Shown here piece by piece: positions 8,972 through 18,081 of a stretch of 37,300 nucleotides of DNA. Where the stretch lies: NCBI GenBank assembly GCA_015296025.1, contig DVDZ01000103.1:1-37300 (forward strand). The letters run 5' to 3'. The notes beneath the pieces were generated by a model, which saw only the letters and a program-made list of their open reading frames with translations, searched no databases and was not told the origin of the DNA. The DNA is from Thermosynechococcus sp. M46_R2017_013 (lineage in GTDB: Bacteria > Cyanobacteriota > Cyanobacteriia > Thermosynechococcales > Thermosynechococcaceae). The translations under genes and the position numbers were made by a program. The stretch's first letter is position 1. The number at the start of each line of letters is the position of its first letter.

Positions 8972-9688
8972 TTAAGCAGCAAACTGTTGAAGCACCCGCT
9001 CAGGGGTTCCTAGCCCCTGGACAGAGCGGTTCAGATACAGAACTTGATCACAGGTTGCCCTTACCCGCTCTAGGTGATGGGAAATCTGGAGAACCGCCCA
9101 ACCTTCACTTGCTTTGAGGTTCTCCAATAGATCGTAGAACTGTTGCTCACTGTGAAGATCCAAACCCGCTGGAGCCTCATCCAAAATCAACAGACGACGG
9201 GGTCGCACTAAGCAATAGGCCAAGAGGGCACGCTTGATTTCACCCCCCGAAAGGGAACTCATGGGTTGTGCCGCAAGATGCTCTAGGTGCAGACGTTGGA
9301 GACTTTCAAAGATGGCGCGATCGCGCTGCTTTCGGTACTGCCAAGGCCACTGCCCCGTGGGTTTCCCCCAGCCTAGGCCGACAAATTCCGCCACAGTGAT
9401 GGGAATACGCGGATCACACTGAAAGTTTTGCGGTAAGTAGGCCACCTGCTGGCGCACATAGGGGAGGGGGCGACGATAGGCCATGCCGTGTCCCAAGAGG
9501 GTTACTCGTCCCCGCTGGTAGGGGATAATGCCAAGAATGGCTTGGATCAAGCTACTTTTGCCTGCACCATTAGGACCAATAACCGCCATGTTCATACGGG
9601 GCAACAGAGTAAAAGACACCCCTTCCACTACCCAGCGATCGCCCCGCCGCACCGAGAGATTTTCCACCTCTAGTAGGTATTCACTCAC
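8972..9688 (-). CDS. znuC: Zinc/manganese-type ABC transporter ATP-binding protein
   Basis: This is the cytoplasmic ATPase of a metal-uptake ABC importer. Motifs in order: Walker A GPNGAGKSS, Q-loop YLPQNF, signature LSGGEIKRAL, Walker B LLILDEAPAGLD and H-loop ISHH. The sequence resembles ZnuC/MntB-type ATPases that pair with cluster A-I binding proteins. The frame opens at 9724, but the in-frame GTG at 9686-9688 overlaps the znuA stop as GTGA (TGA at 9685-9687), a classic translational-coupling arrangement, so I take that as start (MSEYLLEVENLSVRRGDRW). No permease gene follows: the next gene is the convergent Nudix hydrolase. The transporter must therefore borrow a membrane subunit encoded elsewhere. 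Confidence 0.9.
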   Translation of the reverse strand: MSEYLLEVENLSVRRGDRWVVEGVSFTLLPRMNMAVIGPNGAGKSSLIQAILGIIPYQRGRVTLLGHGMAYRRPLPYVRQQVAYLPQNFQCDPRIPITVAEFVGLGWGKPTGQWPWQYRKQRDRAIFESLQRLHLEHLAAQPMSSLSGGEIKRALLAYCLVRPRRLLILDEAPAGLDLHSEQQFYDLLENLKASEGWAVLQISHHLERVRATCDQVLYLNRSVQGLGTPERVLQQFAA

Positions 9689-10743
9689 AGCGCTGCCCCG
9701 AAGGGTATGTTCACCCGCATCCATGATCCCACCACAGCAATTGAATCAGGATGACGATAGGCGCGCTGTTGCGCCCCAAAAGCCTCAGCTAGATTGCGGA
9801 TATTTTGCTCCATGGTTTGCAGGAAGTAGGCAGGGGTGAGATCTGCTAAAGAGGGAGCACGCTCTAGGGGATCAAATACACTCACTTGCACCCCCAAATC
9901 CTTAGCTAGGCTCTCAAAGACCTGTTCTTGACCTGGTTCAGTCAGGAGCGTTTTTAATTCACTTTGCTGTACCGCTTGCATCACCCGCTTCACATCGTCT
10001 GGGGAAGGATTAACCGAAGGGATGCCCACAAGGTAAGTAGTCTTCAAGTTGTAGCTTTCAGCAAAATAGGGAGCCACATCGTGGTAAACAACAAATGTTT
10101 TGCCGGCAAAGGGGGTGAGTTTTTCCCGTGCCAGTGTATCGAGAGCCTGTAATTTCTCAATAAAGGCCGCACTGTTTTTCTCGTAAATTGTTGCACCATC
10201 AGGATCAACAGCAGTGAGACCATCGCGAATATTTTTCACTTGCTGTATGGCGCGCTTAGGGTCGAGCCAGATGTGGGGGTTGAATTCACCGTGGTTGTGA
10301 TCCTCTTGATCGTGAGCGTGGTCGTGTTTGTGGTCATGATCCTGCTGTTTGCTGGCAATAGTCGCCACTCCCGCACTGGTATCAATAATCTTGAGATCAG
10401 GGTTGGCAGCATTTTCGATGAGTTTATCTAGAAAGGTTTCCATCCCTAGGCCATTTTTAACCAAGACCCTTGCGGTGCTCAGACGCTGCACATCTTCAGG
10501 CCGCGCTTGAAAATCATGGGGACCCGTGTTATGGGGTAAAAGTTGCTCTACGGTGGCGCGATCGCCCGCAACTGCTTTCGTAAAAGCCGTAATGGGCAAG
10601 AAGGTCGTCACAATTATCAGCTCAGGTTCTGGCTGGGTTACCTTTTGTGCCTGTGGTCGTTGGGCTTGGGGGGCACAGCTGCCGAGAAACACACCAAGAA
10701 TGACCAAAACTCCCCAAGGCTTTAGAGTAGGGCGAATGGGCAT
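9685..10743 (-). CDS. znuA: Zinc-binding lipoprotein of an ABC importer
   Basis: This is a cluster A-I metal-binding protein that captures periplasmic Zn2+ and delivers it to the transporter. I use the ATG at 10741-10743, because a TTG two codons upstream lacks support. A lipoprotein signal peptide runs to the lipobox LGSC with Cys23. Metal ligands are expected at the His in LLPHNTGPHDF, the His in NPHIWLDPKRA, the His in VVYHDVAPYF and an acidic residue near the end. Between the first two is a His/Asp-rich loop, QQDHDHKHDHAHDQEDHNH, which is typical of zinc- rather than manganese-specific members. A Zur-like box lies 16-30 bases upstream of the start. It is translationally coupled to znuC. 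Confidence 0.92.
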   Translation of the reverse strand: MPIRPTLKPWGVLVILGVFLGSCAPQAQRPQAQKVTQPEPELIIVTTFLPITAFTKAVAGDRATVEQLLPHNTGPHDFQARPEDVQRLSTARVLVKNGLGMETFLDKLIENAANPDLKIIDTSAGVATIASKQQDHDHKHDHAHDQEDHNHGEFNPHIWLDPKRAIQQVKNIRDGLTAVDPDGATIYEKNSAAFIEKLQALDTLAREKLTPFAGKTFVVYHDVAPYFAESYNLKTTYLVGIPSVNPSPDDVKRVMQAVQQSELKTLLTEPGQEQVFESLAKDLGVQVSVFDPLERAPSLADLTPAYFLQTMEQNIRNLAEAFGAQQRAYRHPDSIAVVGSWMRVNIPFGAAL

Positions 10744-10758
10744 AGGCAAACAGGTGAA

Positions 10759-10773
10759 TGATAACCATTCTCA
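10759..10773. promoter_or_regulatory. Zur box upstream of znuA
   Basis: TGATAACCATTCTCA matches 13 of 15 positions of the palindromic TGATAATCATTATCA pattern bound by Zur/Fur-type repressors. It is placed just before the znuA start, so zinc-loaded Zur would block transcription of znuA-znuC. The site is also about 36 bases from the end of the rpsR terminator, so it does not serve the ribosomal genes. Confidence 0.72.
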
Positions 10774-10803
10774 TATTTGCACATTGAGCAAGGGAGGGCA
10801 AGC

Positions 10804-10834
10804 AAAAATAAAGGGGCAAGCCTAGACTTACCCC
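10804..10834 (-). terminator. Rho-independent terminator of rpmG-rpsR
   Basis: Read on the minus strand, GGGGTAAG pairs with CTTGCCCC (plus-strand arms 10827-10834 and 10813-10820; eight pairs, one G-T wobble) around a six-base loop, followed by TTTATTTTT (plus-strand 10804-10812). It lies about 40 bases after the rpsR stop. Confidence 0.82.
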
Positions 10835-10870
10835 GTTTAAGCTCTAAATATGAAGGGCGATCGCGAAGTT

Positions 10871-11086
10871 TTAGCCTTCAAGATTCAAGAAGGGCAACAG
10901 GGCCATAATCCGTGCTCGCTTAATGGCGACTGCGAGCTGCCGCTGTTGTTTAGCCGTCAGACCCGTCACCCGCCGCGGCAAAATTTTACCGCGCTCGGTA
11001 ATAAAGCGGCGGAGTAAATCCACGTCTTTGTAGTCGATGGGCTGGTTGGGGGGAATGGGGGAAACGCGGCGCCGATAAAATGCCAT
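10871..11086 (-). CDS. rpsR: 30S ribosomal protein bS18
   Basis: The protein is 71 residues, beginning [20 protein letters not shown] and carrying the conserved [19 protein letters not shown] and [19 protein letters not shown] segments of bS18, which binds 16S rRNA beside bS6 on the small-subunit platform. It lacks the N-terminal cysteine pair found in zinc-binding S18 forms. It follows rpmG by 14 bases on the same strand, the usual cyanobacterial pair, and ends before a strong terminator. The start ATG at 11084-11086 has AGAGGAG upstream. Confidence 0.97.
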   Translation of the reverse strand: MAFYRRRVSPIPPNQPIDYKDVDLLRRFITERGKILPRRVTGLTAKQQRQLAVAIKRARIMALLPFLNLEG

Positions 11087-11100
11087 AGTTCTCCTCTAAG

Positions 11101-11295
11101 TTACTTGATTTCTTTGTGAATGGTGTGCTTGTTGCAGTAGCGGCAGTACTTTCTGAGTTCTAACCGTCCTGTGGTGGTGCGGCGATTCTTAGTGGTGGTA
11201 TAGCGAGACACGCCGGGCGATCGCTGTGCCGGATTTGTGCGACATTCCGTGCACTCTAGGGTAATAATAATTCTGGCGCCTTTTGCTTTAGCCAT
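11101..11295 (-). CDS. rpmG: 50S ribosomal protein bL33
   Basis: This is a 64-residue bL33. It starts [20 protein letters not shown], contains [20 protein letters not shown] and ends with [16 protein letters not shown]. The two CxxC pairs make it a zinc-ribbon (C+) form. It is first in the rpmG-rpsR operon. Upstream at 11296-11330 is only a short gap to the RDD protein gene, which is on the same strand and could be co-transcribed. Confidence 0.97.
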   Translation of the reverse strand: MAKAKGARIIITLECTECRTNPAQRSPGVSRYTTTKNRRTTTGRLELRKYCRYCNKHTIHKEIK

Positions 11296-11330
11296 GGTTT
11301 TGCCTATTCATCCAGTGAGCCAATTTTTAA

Positions 11331-11867
11331 TTATGGCAGATCTTTGCGGATTTTGCTCACCAGTTGGATGAGTTTGCGATCAAGGGCAAAGCCCCGCCGA
11401 CAGCGATAAACCTTTGTCCCCCCCAAGCGATCGTGAAGCGTGCGGTGCTCTTCATCAATCCAAGCCAAGCTACAGTCCACAGCTAGGGGCAGTGCCAAAA
11501 TAATTAGTGCCATACTTGGTCCATGGGACTCCACCCCTGCTAAGGTCAACAGTGCCCCCACGCCAATCACCAGTTCTCGCTTGCTGAGGGCAAGGAGATC
11601 CGGAGTGCGCTGCCGCTGATCTAAAAGGCGCACATTCATCAACCAATGGCCGGGACTTTGACCCCGATTGCGATTGACCATTGCCACCCGCAACAGCCAC
11701 CAGACCAGAGCAAAGACGGCAATTTGACCCCACTGAATGGCTGCGCCCGGCGTGATACCGACAACACTCGTCAGCCAGATCAAGATAAAGTCAATGGTTG
11801 TGGCGATCGCCCGTCGCCAAGGCTGAGCTAGCGGCAGGGAAGGGGGATACTGACGGGAAAGTGCCAT
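11331..11867 (-). CDS. RDD family membrane protein
   Basis: The protein is 178 residues. Hydrophobic segments lie at about 20-40 (TTIDFILIWLTSVVGITPGA), 45-62 (GQIAVFALVWWLLRVAMV), and 98-130 (VIGVGALLTLAGV and ALIILALPLAVDC). The pattern PWRRAIATTIDFILIW, RGQSPGHWLMNVRLLD and RTLHDRLGGTKVY is that of RDD proteins, named for conserved Arg and Asp residues in the membrane segments. Transport roles have been proposed for some members, but none can be assigned here. The start is ATG at 11865-11867. It sits 35 bases upstream of rpmG on the same strand. Confidence 0.85.
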   Translation of the reverse strand: MALSRQYPPSLPLAQPWRRAIATTIDFILIWLTSVVGITPGAAIQWGQIAVFALVWWLLRVAMVNRNRGQSPGHWLMNVRLLDQRQRTPDLLALSKRELVIGVGALLTLAGVESHGPSMALIILALPLAVDCSLAWIDEEHRTLHDRLGGTKVYRCRRGFALDRKLIQLVSKIRKDLP

Positions 11868-11955
11868 GACGAAAACGCGGTGGCAATAGGCCAGAGAGTG
11901 GCTAGACTAGTATAGCTTGATGCCGATGCTCTCAAAATGTTGCGGAGTTTAGACG

Positions 11956-13732
11956 GTGCAACCCGTTGACTTGACCACCTTACGTGCTGTTTGTGCCGAT
12001 CTCCAACATTGGCTACCGGCACGGTTAGAAACAGTTTATCAGCGCGATCGCCATACGATTGCCTTGGCTCTACGCACCCTGAAAAAACAGGGTTGGTTAA
12101 CCCTCAGTTGGCATCCTCAGGCGGCACGCATCGCCTTTGAACCACCGCCGCCGCGCCAACCCGACACATTTACCTTTAGCCAGCAACTCCATGCCCAACT
12201 CAATCGCCTTGCCCTTGTGCGCGTGGGGTTGGTCAACCCGTGGGAGCGCGTCGTTGTTTTGGAATTTGCCCCCCGTCCGCAGGAAGCAACCCAGTGGTAT
12301 CTCTATGCAGAGATCATGGGCAAGTACAGCAACGTCATCCTAGTCAATGCGGAGGGCGAAATTGTAACCGCTGCCCACCAAGTCAAAGCCCAACAATCGC
12401 GCTTGCGCCCGATTCTAACCGGTCAACCCTACGTGCCCCCACCCCCCCTGACATCAGCCCTGCCCAGTCGCGAAATTTCCTTTGAGCAGTGGCAACAACA
12501 GGTGAGCGTGATCTCTGGACTGCTGCGGCAGCAACTCCTCAAGGCCTATCGAGGACTCAGTCCAGCCTTAGTACAGCAACTCCTGATGGATGCCGCTGTG
12601 TCCCTAGAAAGCCACACTACAGACCTCACTCCTGAAGCGTGGCGGCAACTGTTTGACCATTGGCGGCACTGGCTGGATTGTTTAGAAGGCGGGCATTTTG
12701 TACCTCAACTCACGCCAACGGGCTATCGCGTTATCCCCCCCCCTGGGGAGTCGGATGCCGCCGACCATAACCATCCATCAGCTCCTTGCCACCTATTACC
12801 AAGAACAATTGCGGCAGCAGCAAACACGGCAACTTCAGCAACGGTTACATCAAGCGGTACAGAACCAACGCCAGAAACTCCTTGCCAAGATTGAGGGCTT
12901 TCGAGAACAATTGGCCGCTGCGGCCGGGGGCGATCGCCAGCGCTATCTTGCGGATCTACTGATGGCCCATGCCCATTTGTGGCAGCCCGGCATGACCGAA
13001 CTGATTGTGACGGACTTTGTCAGCCAAGAACGCCTTGCCATTGCCCTCTCTCCAGAAAAAAGCGCAATCCAAACCGCTCAAGAGCTGTACAAGCAACAGC
13101 AAAAACTGAAACGCGCCCAACAGCACATTAGCCCTCTGCTGACGGCTGCAGAAAGTGAACTGGCCTATTTAGACCAGGTGGCGGCCACCCTTGCTACGGC
13201 CACCTCCTTGGATGTCCTTGAGGAGATTCACGCCGAACTAATTCAACAGGGGTACCTGACAGCTCCTGATTACTACCGCCCCCCCACAACCCCCAGTCCT
13301 TTCCTCCGCTACACAACACCGAGTGGCTTTACTGTTTTGGTGGGGCGCAACAACCGCCAAAATGACGATCTGACGTTTCGGGTGGCCAGTCCCTACGACT
13401 GGTGGTTTCACACCCAAGAAATTCCCGGCAGCCATGTGATCCTCCGCCTTGAAGCGGGAGAGGTGCCCAGTGACAAAGATATTCAATACGCAGCGGATTT
13501 AGCAGCTTACCATAGCCAAGCCCGCGCCAGTGCCCAAGTCCCCGTGGTTTATACGCGCCGCAAGTATGTGCAAAAACCCAAGGGCGCCAATCCGGGCATG
13601 GTGATCTACGATCAGGCAACAGTGGTGTGGGGGCATCCCCTCAACGCCAAGGATTACCCTTCAGATTTGCCCCAAGGGGGCGAGCAGCTTCGCTGCGCTA
13701 GGGGCGATCGCAGCGGGATCATGGCAGAATAG
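11956..13732 (+). CDS. rqcH: NFACT/Rqc2 homologue (RqcH, FbpA-like), frameshifted in a nine-C run
   Basis: This protein binds stalled 50S subunits carrying peptidyl-tRNA and in bacteria directs alanine tailing of the nascent chain. The first frame (GTG at 11956) encodes the NFACT-N domain: VCADLQHWLPARLETVYQRD, an NPWERVVVLEF stretch where many homologues have a DR motif, and MGKYSNVILVN. The second frame carries the coiled coil (YYQEQLRQQQTRQLQQRLHQ) and the NFACT-R domain (NDDLTFRVASPYDWWFHTQE, then IPGSHVILR), ending after NPGMVIYDQATVVWG. The frames switch at 12735-12743, a run of nine C; removing one C gives 591 residues. A sequencing or assembly error is likely, but slippage at the run is also possible. 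The last dozen residues overlap a HIP1 element. Confidence 0.88.
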
Positions 13733-13772
13733 AACCGTATTTTAATGACACCTTTGACCGCTGAGGTTCTAG

Positions 13773-14228
13773 CTGCGCCTAAATCGAAACTCCCTAATTT
13801 CAATCCTATTAAGTGTTCTTGCCATTATTTTAGTTGGCTGTGGCGGTCCTAGTGCCACAACGACACCGCCCCCTACCTATACTGAGCTGCAAATTACTCG
13901 CATTCAAGACTACCGGAGTGACATTGAGAAAAACGCTGAACACTTTGCTGATTTAGAGGTCAGCATAGCCAAGGGAGATTGGCAAGAGTCGCGCAATATT
14001 ATGCGAGGCCCCCTCGGCGAAATGTTGATGGATATGCGCGCTCTCAACCGCAACCTCTTGGCCAAGGATCAGGCGACCCCGATGGCTTTGACCCGTGCTC
14101 TGACCAATGACTTTCTAAAGATTGATCAGGGGGCAGAGCTGGATAGTATTACCGTGGCTCAAGAGGGTTTCCGAGAGGCGGAAGCGGACTTTAGAGCCTA
14201 TCTCAACAGCTTGCCTAAGTTGTCCTAA
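13773..14228 (+). CDS. psbQ: Photosystem II lipoprotein PsbQ (CyanoQ)
   Basis: PsbQ is a lumenal, lipid-anchored subunit that stabilises the oxygen-evolving side of photosystem II. The open frame gives about 151 residues, the normal size. Residues 1-23 (LRLNRN, then a hydrophobic run ending LVGC) are a lipoprotein signal with Cys23. The mature part shows [40 protein letters not shown] and [20 protein letters not shown], a four-helix pattern that I recognise as CyanoQ. The first ATG in frame is only at 14001, inside the protein. Upstream a TAG directly precedes CTG at 13773, and GAGG at 13764-13767 is five bases before that CTG, so CTG is the likely start. Loss of a base near the start is the alternative. 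Confidence 0.82.
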   Translation: MRLNRNSLISILLSVLAIILVGCGGPSATTTPPPTYTELQITRIQDYRSDIEKNAEHFADLEVSIAKGDWQESRNIMRGPLGEMLMDMRALNRNLLAKDQATPMALTRALTNDFLKIDQGAELDSITVAQEGFREAEADFRAYLNSLPKLS

Positions 14229-14265
14229 GTTTTCCACCGGTTGCTAAGGGGAATCTCCATTGCCT

Positions 14266-16883
14266 ATGTCCTTTGTCGGTCTGCATATTCACAGTGATTA
14301 CAGTCTCCTCGATGGGGCGAGTCAACTTCCCGACTTAGTGCACGGGCAATGGAATTGGGAATGCCGGCGATCGCCTTGACGGATCATGGGGTAATGTATG
14401 GCGCCATTGAACTGCTAAAGTTGTGCCGCGGCAAGCCCCTCAAGCCTATCATTGGCAATGAAATGTATGTGATTAACGGGGACATTACTAAGCAGGAACG
14501 TCAGCCCCGTTATCATCAAGTGGTCTTAGCCAAAAACAAGCAAGGCTACCACAATCTATGCAAGCTCACCACCATTTCCCATCTTCAAGGTTTTCAAGGC
14601 AAGGGAATTTTTGCTCGCCCCTGCATCAATAAAGAATTGTTGGCGCAGTACCGTGAAGGCCTGATTGTTACCAGTGCTTGTTTGGGTGGCGAGATTCCCC
14701 AAGCCATTTTACAGGGCAAACCTGATTTAGCTCGCCGTGTTGCCCAGTGGTACAAAGAAACCTTCGCTGAGGATTTTTACCTTGAGATTCAAGACCACGG
14801 CAGTCAAGAGGATCGGGTGGTCAATGTGGAACTGGTGCGCATTGGCCGTGAGTTGGAAATCAAAATTATTGCCACCAATGATTCACACTTTATTTCCTGT
14901 AATGACGTTGAAGCCCACGACGCCTTGCTCTGTATCCAGACCAACAAGCTGCTCACCGATGACAAGCGGATGCGCTATACCGGTACGGAGTACCTGAAAT
15001 CCGCTGCTGAGATGGCGCGCCTGTTTCGAGATCACTTGCCCGAAGAGGTCATTCAAGAGGCCTTGGCAAATACCCTCGAAGTGGCCAACAAGATTGAACC
15101 CTATAACATCTTTCGTGAACCCCAAAGTCCAGAGTTTCCAGTACCTGCGGGTCATACGGCGGATACCTATCTAGAGCAGGTGGCGTGGCAGGGGTTATTG
15201 GAGCGATTTCACCTCAGCGATCGCCGGCAGTTAGATGCCACCTATCGGCAGCGACTGGAATATGAATTAAAAATGCTGCAACAGATGGGGTTCTCGAACT
15301 ATTTTCTGGTGGTTTGGGACTACATCAAATATGCCCGCGATCACAACATTCCCGTCGGACCAGGCCGGGGATCAGCAGCAGGTTCCCTTGTGGCCTATGC
15401 CCTGCGCATTACCAATATTGATCCTGTACACCACGGCTTACTGTTTGAGCGGTTTTTGAACCCTGAGCGCAAGTCAATGCCCGATATTGATACGGACTTC
15501 TGTATTGACCGCCGTGAGGAAGTAATCCAGTACGTCACCGAAAAATATGGGAGCGATCGCGTAGCGCAAATCATCACCTTCAACCGCATGACCTCAAAGG
15601 CGGTGCTCAAGGATACAGCACGGGTACTGGACATTCCCTACAAACAAGCGGATCAAATGGCAAAGTTAATTCCGGTGGTGCGGGGCAAACCGGTCAAATT
15701 GGCAGTGATGATCTCCGAGGACACGCCTTCGCCGGAGTTTAAGGAAAAGTACGACAGCGATCCAGTTGTGCGCCGTTGGATTGATATGGCAATGCGCATT
15801 GAGGGCACCAACAAAACCTACGGCGTCCATGCGGCTGGTGTCGTCATTGCCCCAGAACCCCTAGATCAACTGGTGCCGCTGCAACGTAATAACGATGGTG
15901 CGGTGATTACCCAGTACTTCATGGAAGATCTAGAGTCCCTTGGCCTTCTCAAAATGGACTTTTTGGGTCTGAAGAATCTAACGATGATCCAAAAAACGCA
16001 GGAATTGATCCAGAAAAACCACGGCAAAACCCTTGATCTCGATGCATTACCCCTCAACGATGCCAAGACGTATCAACTCTTGGCGGAAGGCAAACTGGAG
16101 GGCATTTTCCAATTGGAATCTTCAGGGATGCGCCAAATTGTCCGAGAACTTAAGCCTTCCAATTTAGAGGACATTTCTTCAGTGCTGGCGCTCTATCGGC
16201 CGGGTCCTTTGGATGCAGGTCTGATCCCCAAATTCATTGACCGCAAGCATGGGCGGGAACCCATTCAATACCAACATGAGCTTTTGAAGCCTATATTGAG
16301 CGAGACTTACGGAGTTCTTTGTTATCAAGAGCAGATCATGCGGATGGCGCAGGACTTGGCAGGCTATTCCCTAGGTCAAGCGGACCTGCTGCGCCGCGCC
16401 ATGGGCAAAAAGAAAAAAGAGGAGATGGAAAAACACGAGGCTCTCTTTATTGAAGGAGCGGTCAAAAATGGTGTACCCAGTGCAGTTGCCCAAGAACTCT
16501 TTAAGCAGATGCTCGATTTTGCTGAATACTGTCTGAGTGGCGAGACGGCGGTGATGACGGTGGAGTATGGCGCTGTGCCCATTCGCCGCTTAGTGCAAGA
16601 ACGGCTGGCTTGTCAGGTGTATAGTCTTGATTCCCAAGGGCATCTATATACCCAGCCCATTGTCCAGTGGCACTTTCAGGGTTTTCGTCCCGTATATGAA
16701 TATCAACTTGAGGATGGATCAACCATTTGGGCAACACCAGATCACCGCTTTATGACCACCGCTGGCCAGATGCTACCCATTGAGCAAATTTTTCAGGAAG
16801 GACTAGAGCTTTTGCAATTAGCGATCGCCCCGCCGCAAACGTTCCTTCAAGGTCTCAAACCAGTGGTGCAGATGAGCTGCTAG
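14266..16883 (+). CDS. dnaE: DNA polymerase III alpha subunit, N-terminal half with split-intein N fragment; early frameshift
   Basis: The gene encodes the PHP and polymerase domains of DnaE fused to Int-N. From the ATG at 14266 it reads [20 protein letters not shown], the PHP metal motif HIHSD, then leaves frame after the GTG codon at 14338-14340. One added base restores [20 protein letters not shown]. The polymerase core follows, with [20 protein letters not shown] and catalytic aspartates in [14 protein letters not shown]. The N-extein is 755 residues after repair and ends at FAEY. Int-N starts with Cys1 (codon 16530-16532) in [20 protein letters not shown], includes block-[10 protein letters not shown], and runs 117 residues to the stop. 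It needs the C half at 2719-4038 for a functional polymerase. The last 66 bases overlap tmk. Confidence 0.95.
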
Positions 16884-17534
16884 GCAATTTTGAATGGCTT
16901 CACTCACCTGATCGAGGGGTTGATTGGCATCCATCCGCTGCCAGCGATCGCCCCCCTCCTGAGCCAGTGTCATAAATCCCTGACGAACCCGCTCATGAAA
17001 GGCCACTGCATTCTGCTCCAAGCGATCCGCAGTTCCCCGCTGCTGGGTACGGGCCAGGCCAACCCTCACGGGGAGATCTAACCAGAGAATTAAATCTGCT
17101 GCCAGTCCACCCGTGGCCATTTGGTTAATTTGCTGAATCATCTGCAAGTCCAGTCCCCGCCCATATCCTTGGTAGGCAATCGTCGAAGCAGTATAGCGAT
17201 CGCATAGAACAATACCCCCCCGTTGCAGTTGCGGACGGATGCCAGTGGCCACGTGTTGGGCGCGATCAGCGGCATAGAGGAACAGTTCCGCCATAGGATC
17301 AATCTCTAAATCGCTATGGAGGAGGAGTTGGCGCAGGCCTTGGCCAAGGGGCGTTCCCCCCGGTTCACGGGTGAGGAGCAGGGGCGGATCAATGTCAGAG
17401 GCTCGTAATTTTGCCAGCCAGCCACTTGCCTCTAGCCATGCAGCAATTGCCCCCATTTGGGTGGTTTTGCCGGCACCCTCTCCCCCCTCTAGGACAATAA
17501 ACAAACCAGCGTAAGGATGGGCAGAAGAATGCAT
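16818..17534 (-). CDS. tmk: Thymidylate kinase
   Basis: Tmk phosphorylates dTMP to dTDP with ATP. Motifs: P-loop [12 protein letters not shown] near residue 16, [14 protein letters not shown], the DR motif in [20 protein letters not shown], and the LID region with [13 protein letters not shown]. The 238-residue length is slightly long for the family because of an extended C-terminus ([16 protein letters not shown]), which is encoded by the 66 bases that overlap the 3' end of the dnaE N half on the other strand. The start is ATG at 17532-17534 with no clear ribosome site. Both products serve DNA synthesis, though convergent orientation means no shared operon. Confidence 0.95.
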   Translation of the reverse strand: MHSSAHPYAGLFIVLEGGEGAGKTTQMGAIAAWLEASGWLAKLRASDIDPPLLLTREPGGTPLGQGLRQLLLHSDLEIDPMAELFLYAADRAQHVATGIRPQLQRGGIVLCDRYTASTIAYQGYGRGLDLQMIQQINQMATGGLAADLILWLDLPVRVGLARTQQRGTADRLEQNAVAFHERVRQGFMTLAQEGGDRWQRMDANQPLDQVSEAIQNCLAAHLHHWFETLKERLRRGDR

Positions 17535-17727
17535 GAATCCAGCGATTTAGAGGCAAGGTTTGATATAATCGCGGCATCCTGCCAGTCCTTTGCAGGGCAC
17601 CCTACAATGGGGGTAGCGCTTCATTCCCTGTCGATTTGTAAAAATATCAGCAGTAACGACACCCCATCTGTTCTGTGATTACACTAGAACCATTGTTCGC
17701 GAATTACTAGTTTACCACTTGGCGGTT

Positions 17728-18081
17728 ATGGCTCGATATGCTCGTGTTGTTACGATTGCACTCCCTCGGGCACGGCTAAAGGAAGAGCTGGTGCAAACTC
17801 TAGAAGCCTGCGATTTAACAGTGACCCATGTGGGGGATGATTATGTTGTCGCACGGGAGAGTGCGCTCGATACGGTTTCAATGTCCCAACTGGTAACGGT
17901 TGAAGTGCTCATTGACAAAACCACGCCCCAAAGTGATGTCACCAAGTTTGATCTGGTGCTTAAAAATAAAGAACTGACCCTGAAGAAAAATAACCACTGC
18001 TTTGAATGGTTTGATCGTTTGAGCCGCGCCATTGCCGAAAATGAAAACTGGGAATTGGTCAATACGGTCGCGACACTGTGA
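17728..18081 (+). CDS. Small conserved-looking protein, function unknown, coupled to the ThiO-like gene
   Basis: The protein is 117 residues from the ATG at 17728 (MARYARVVTIALPRARLKEE); a TTG nine bases upstream is less likely. The sequence alternates strands and helices: LVQTLEACDLTVTHVGDDYV, TVEVLIDKTTPQSDVTKFDL, then LTLKKNNHCFEWFDRLSRAI. It has no signal peptide, membrane segment or evident catalytic motif. I do not recognise the family. The TGA stop (18079-18081) overlaps the GTG start of the next gene as GTGA, so the two are translationally coupled and the protein may assist or regulate that oxidoreductase. The 190 bases upstream contain no other gene and probably the promoter. Confidence 0.75.
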   Translation: MARYARVVTIALPRARLKEELVQTLEACDLTVTHVGDDYVVARESALDTVSMSQLVTVEVLIDKTTPQSDVTKFDLVLKNKELTLKKNNHCFEWFDRLSRAIAENENWELVNTVATL

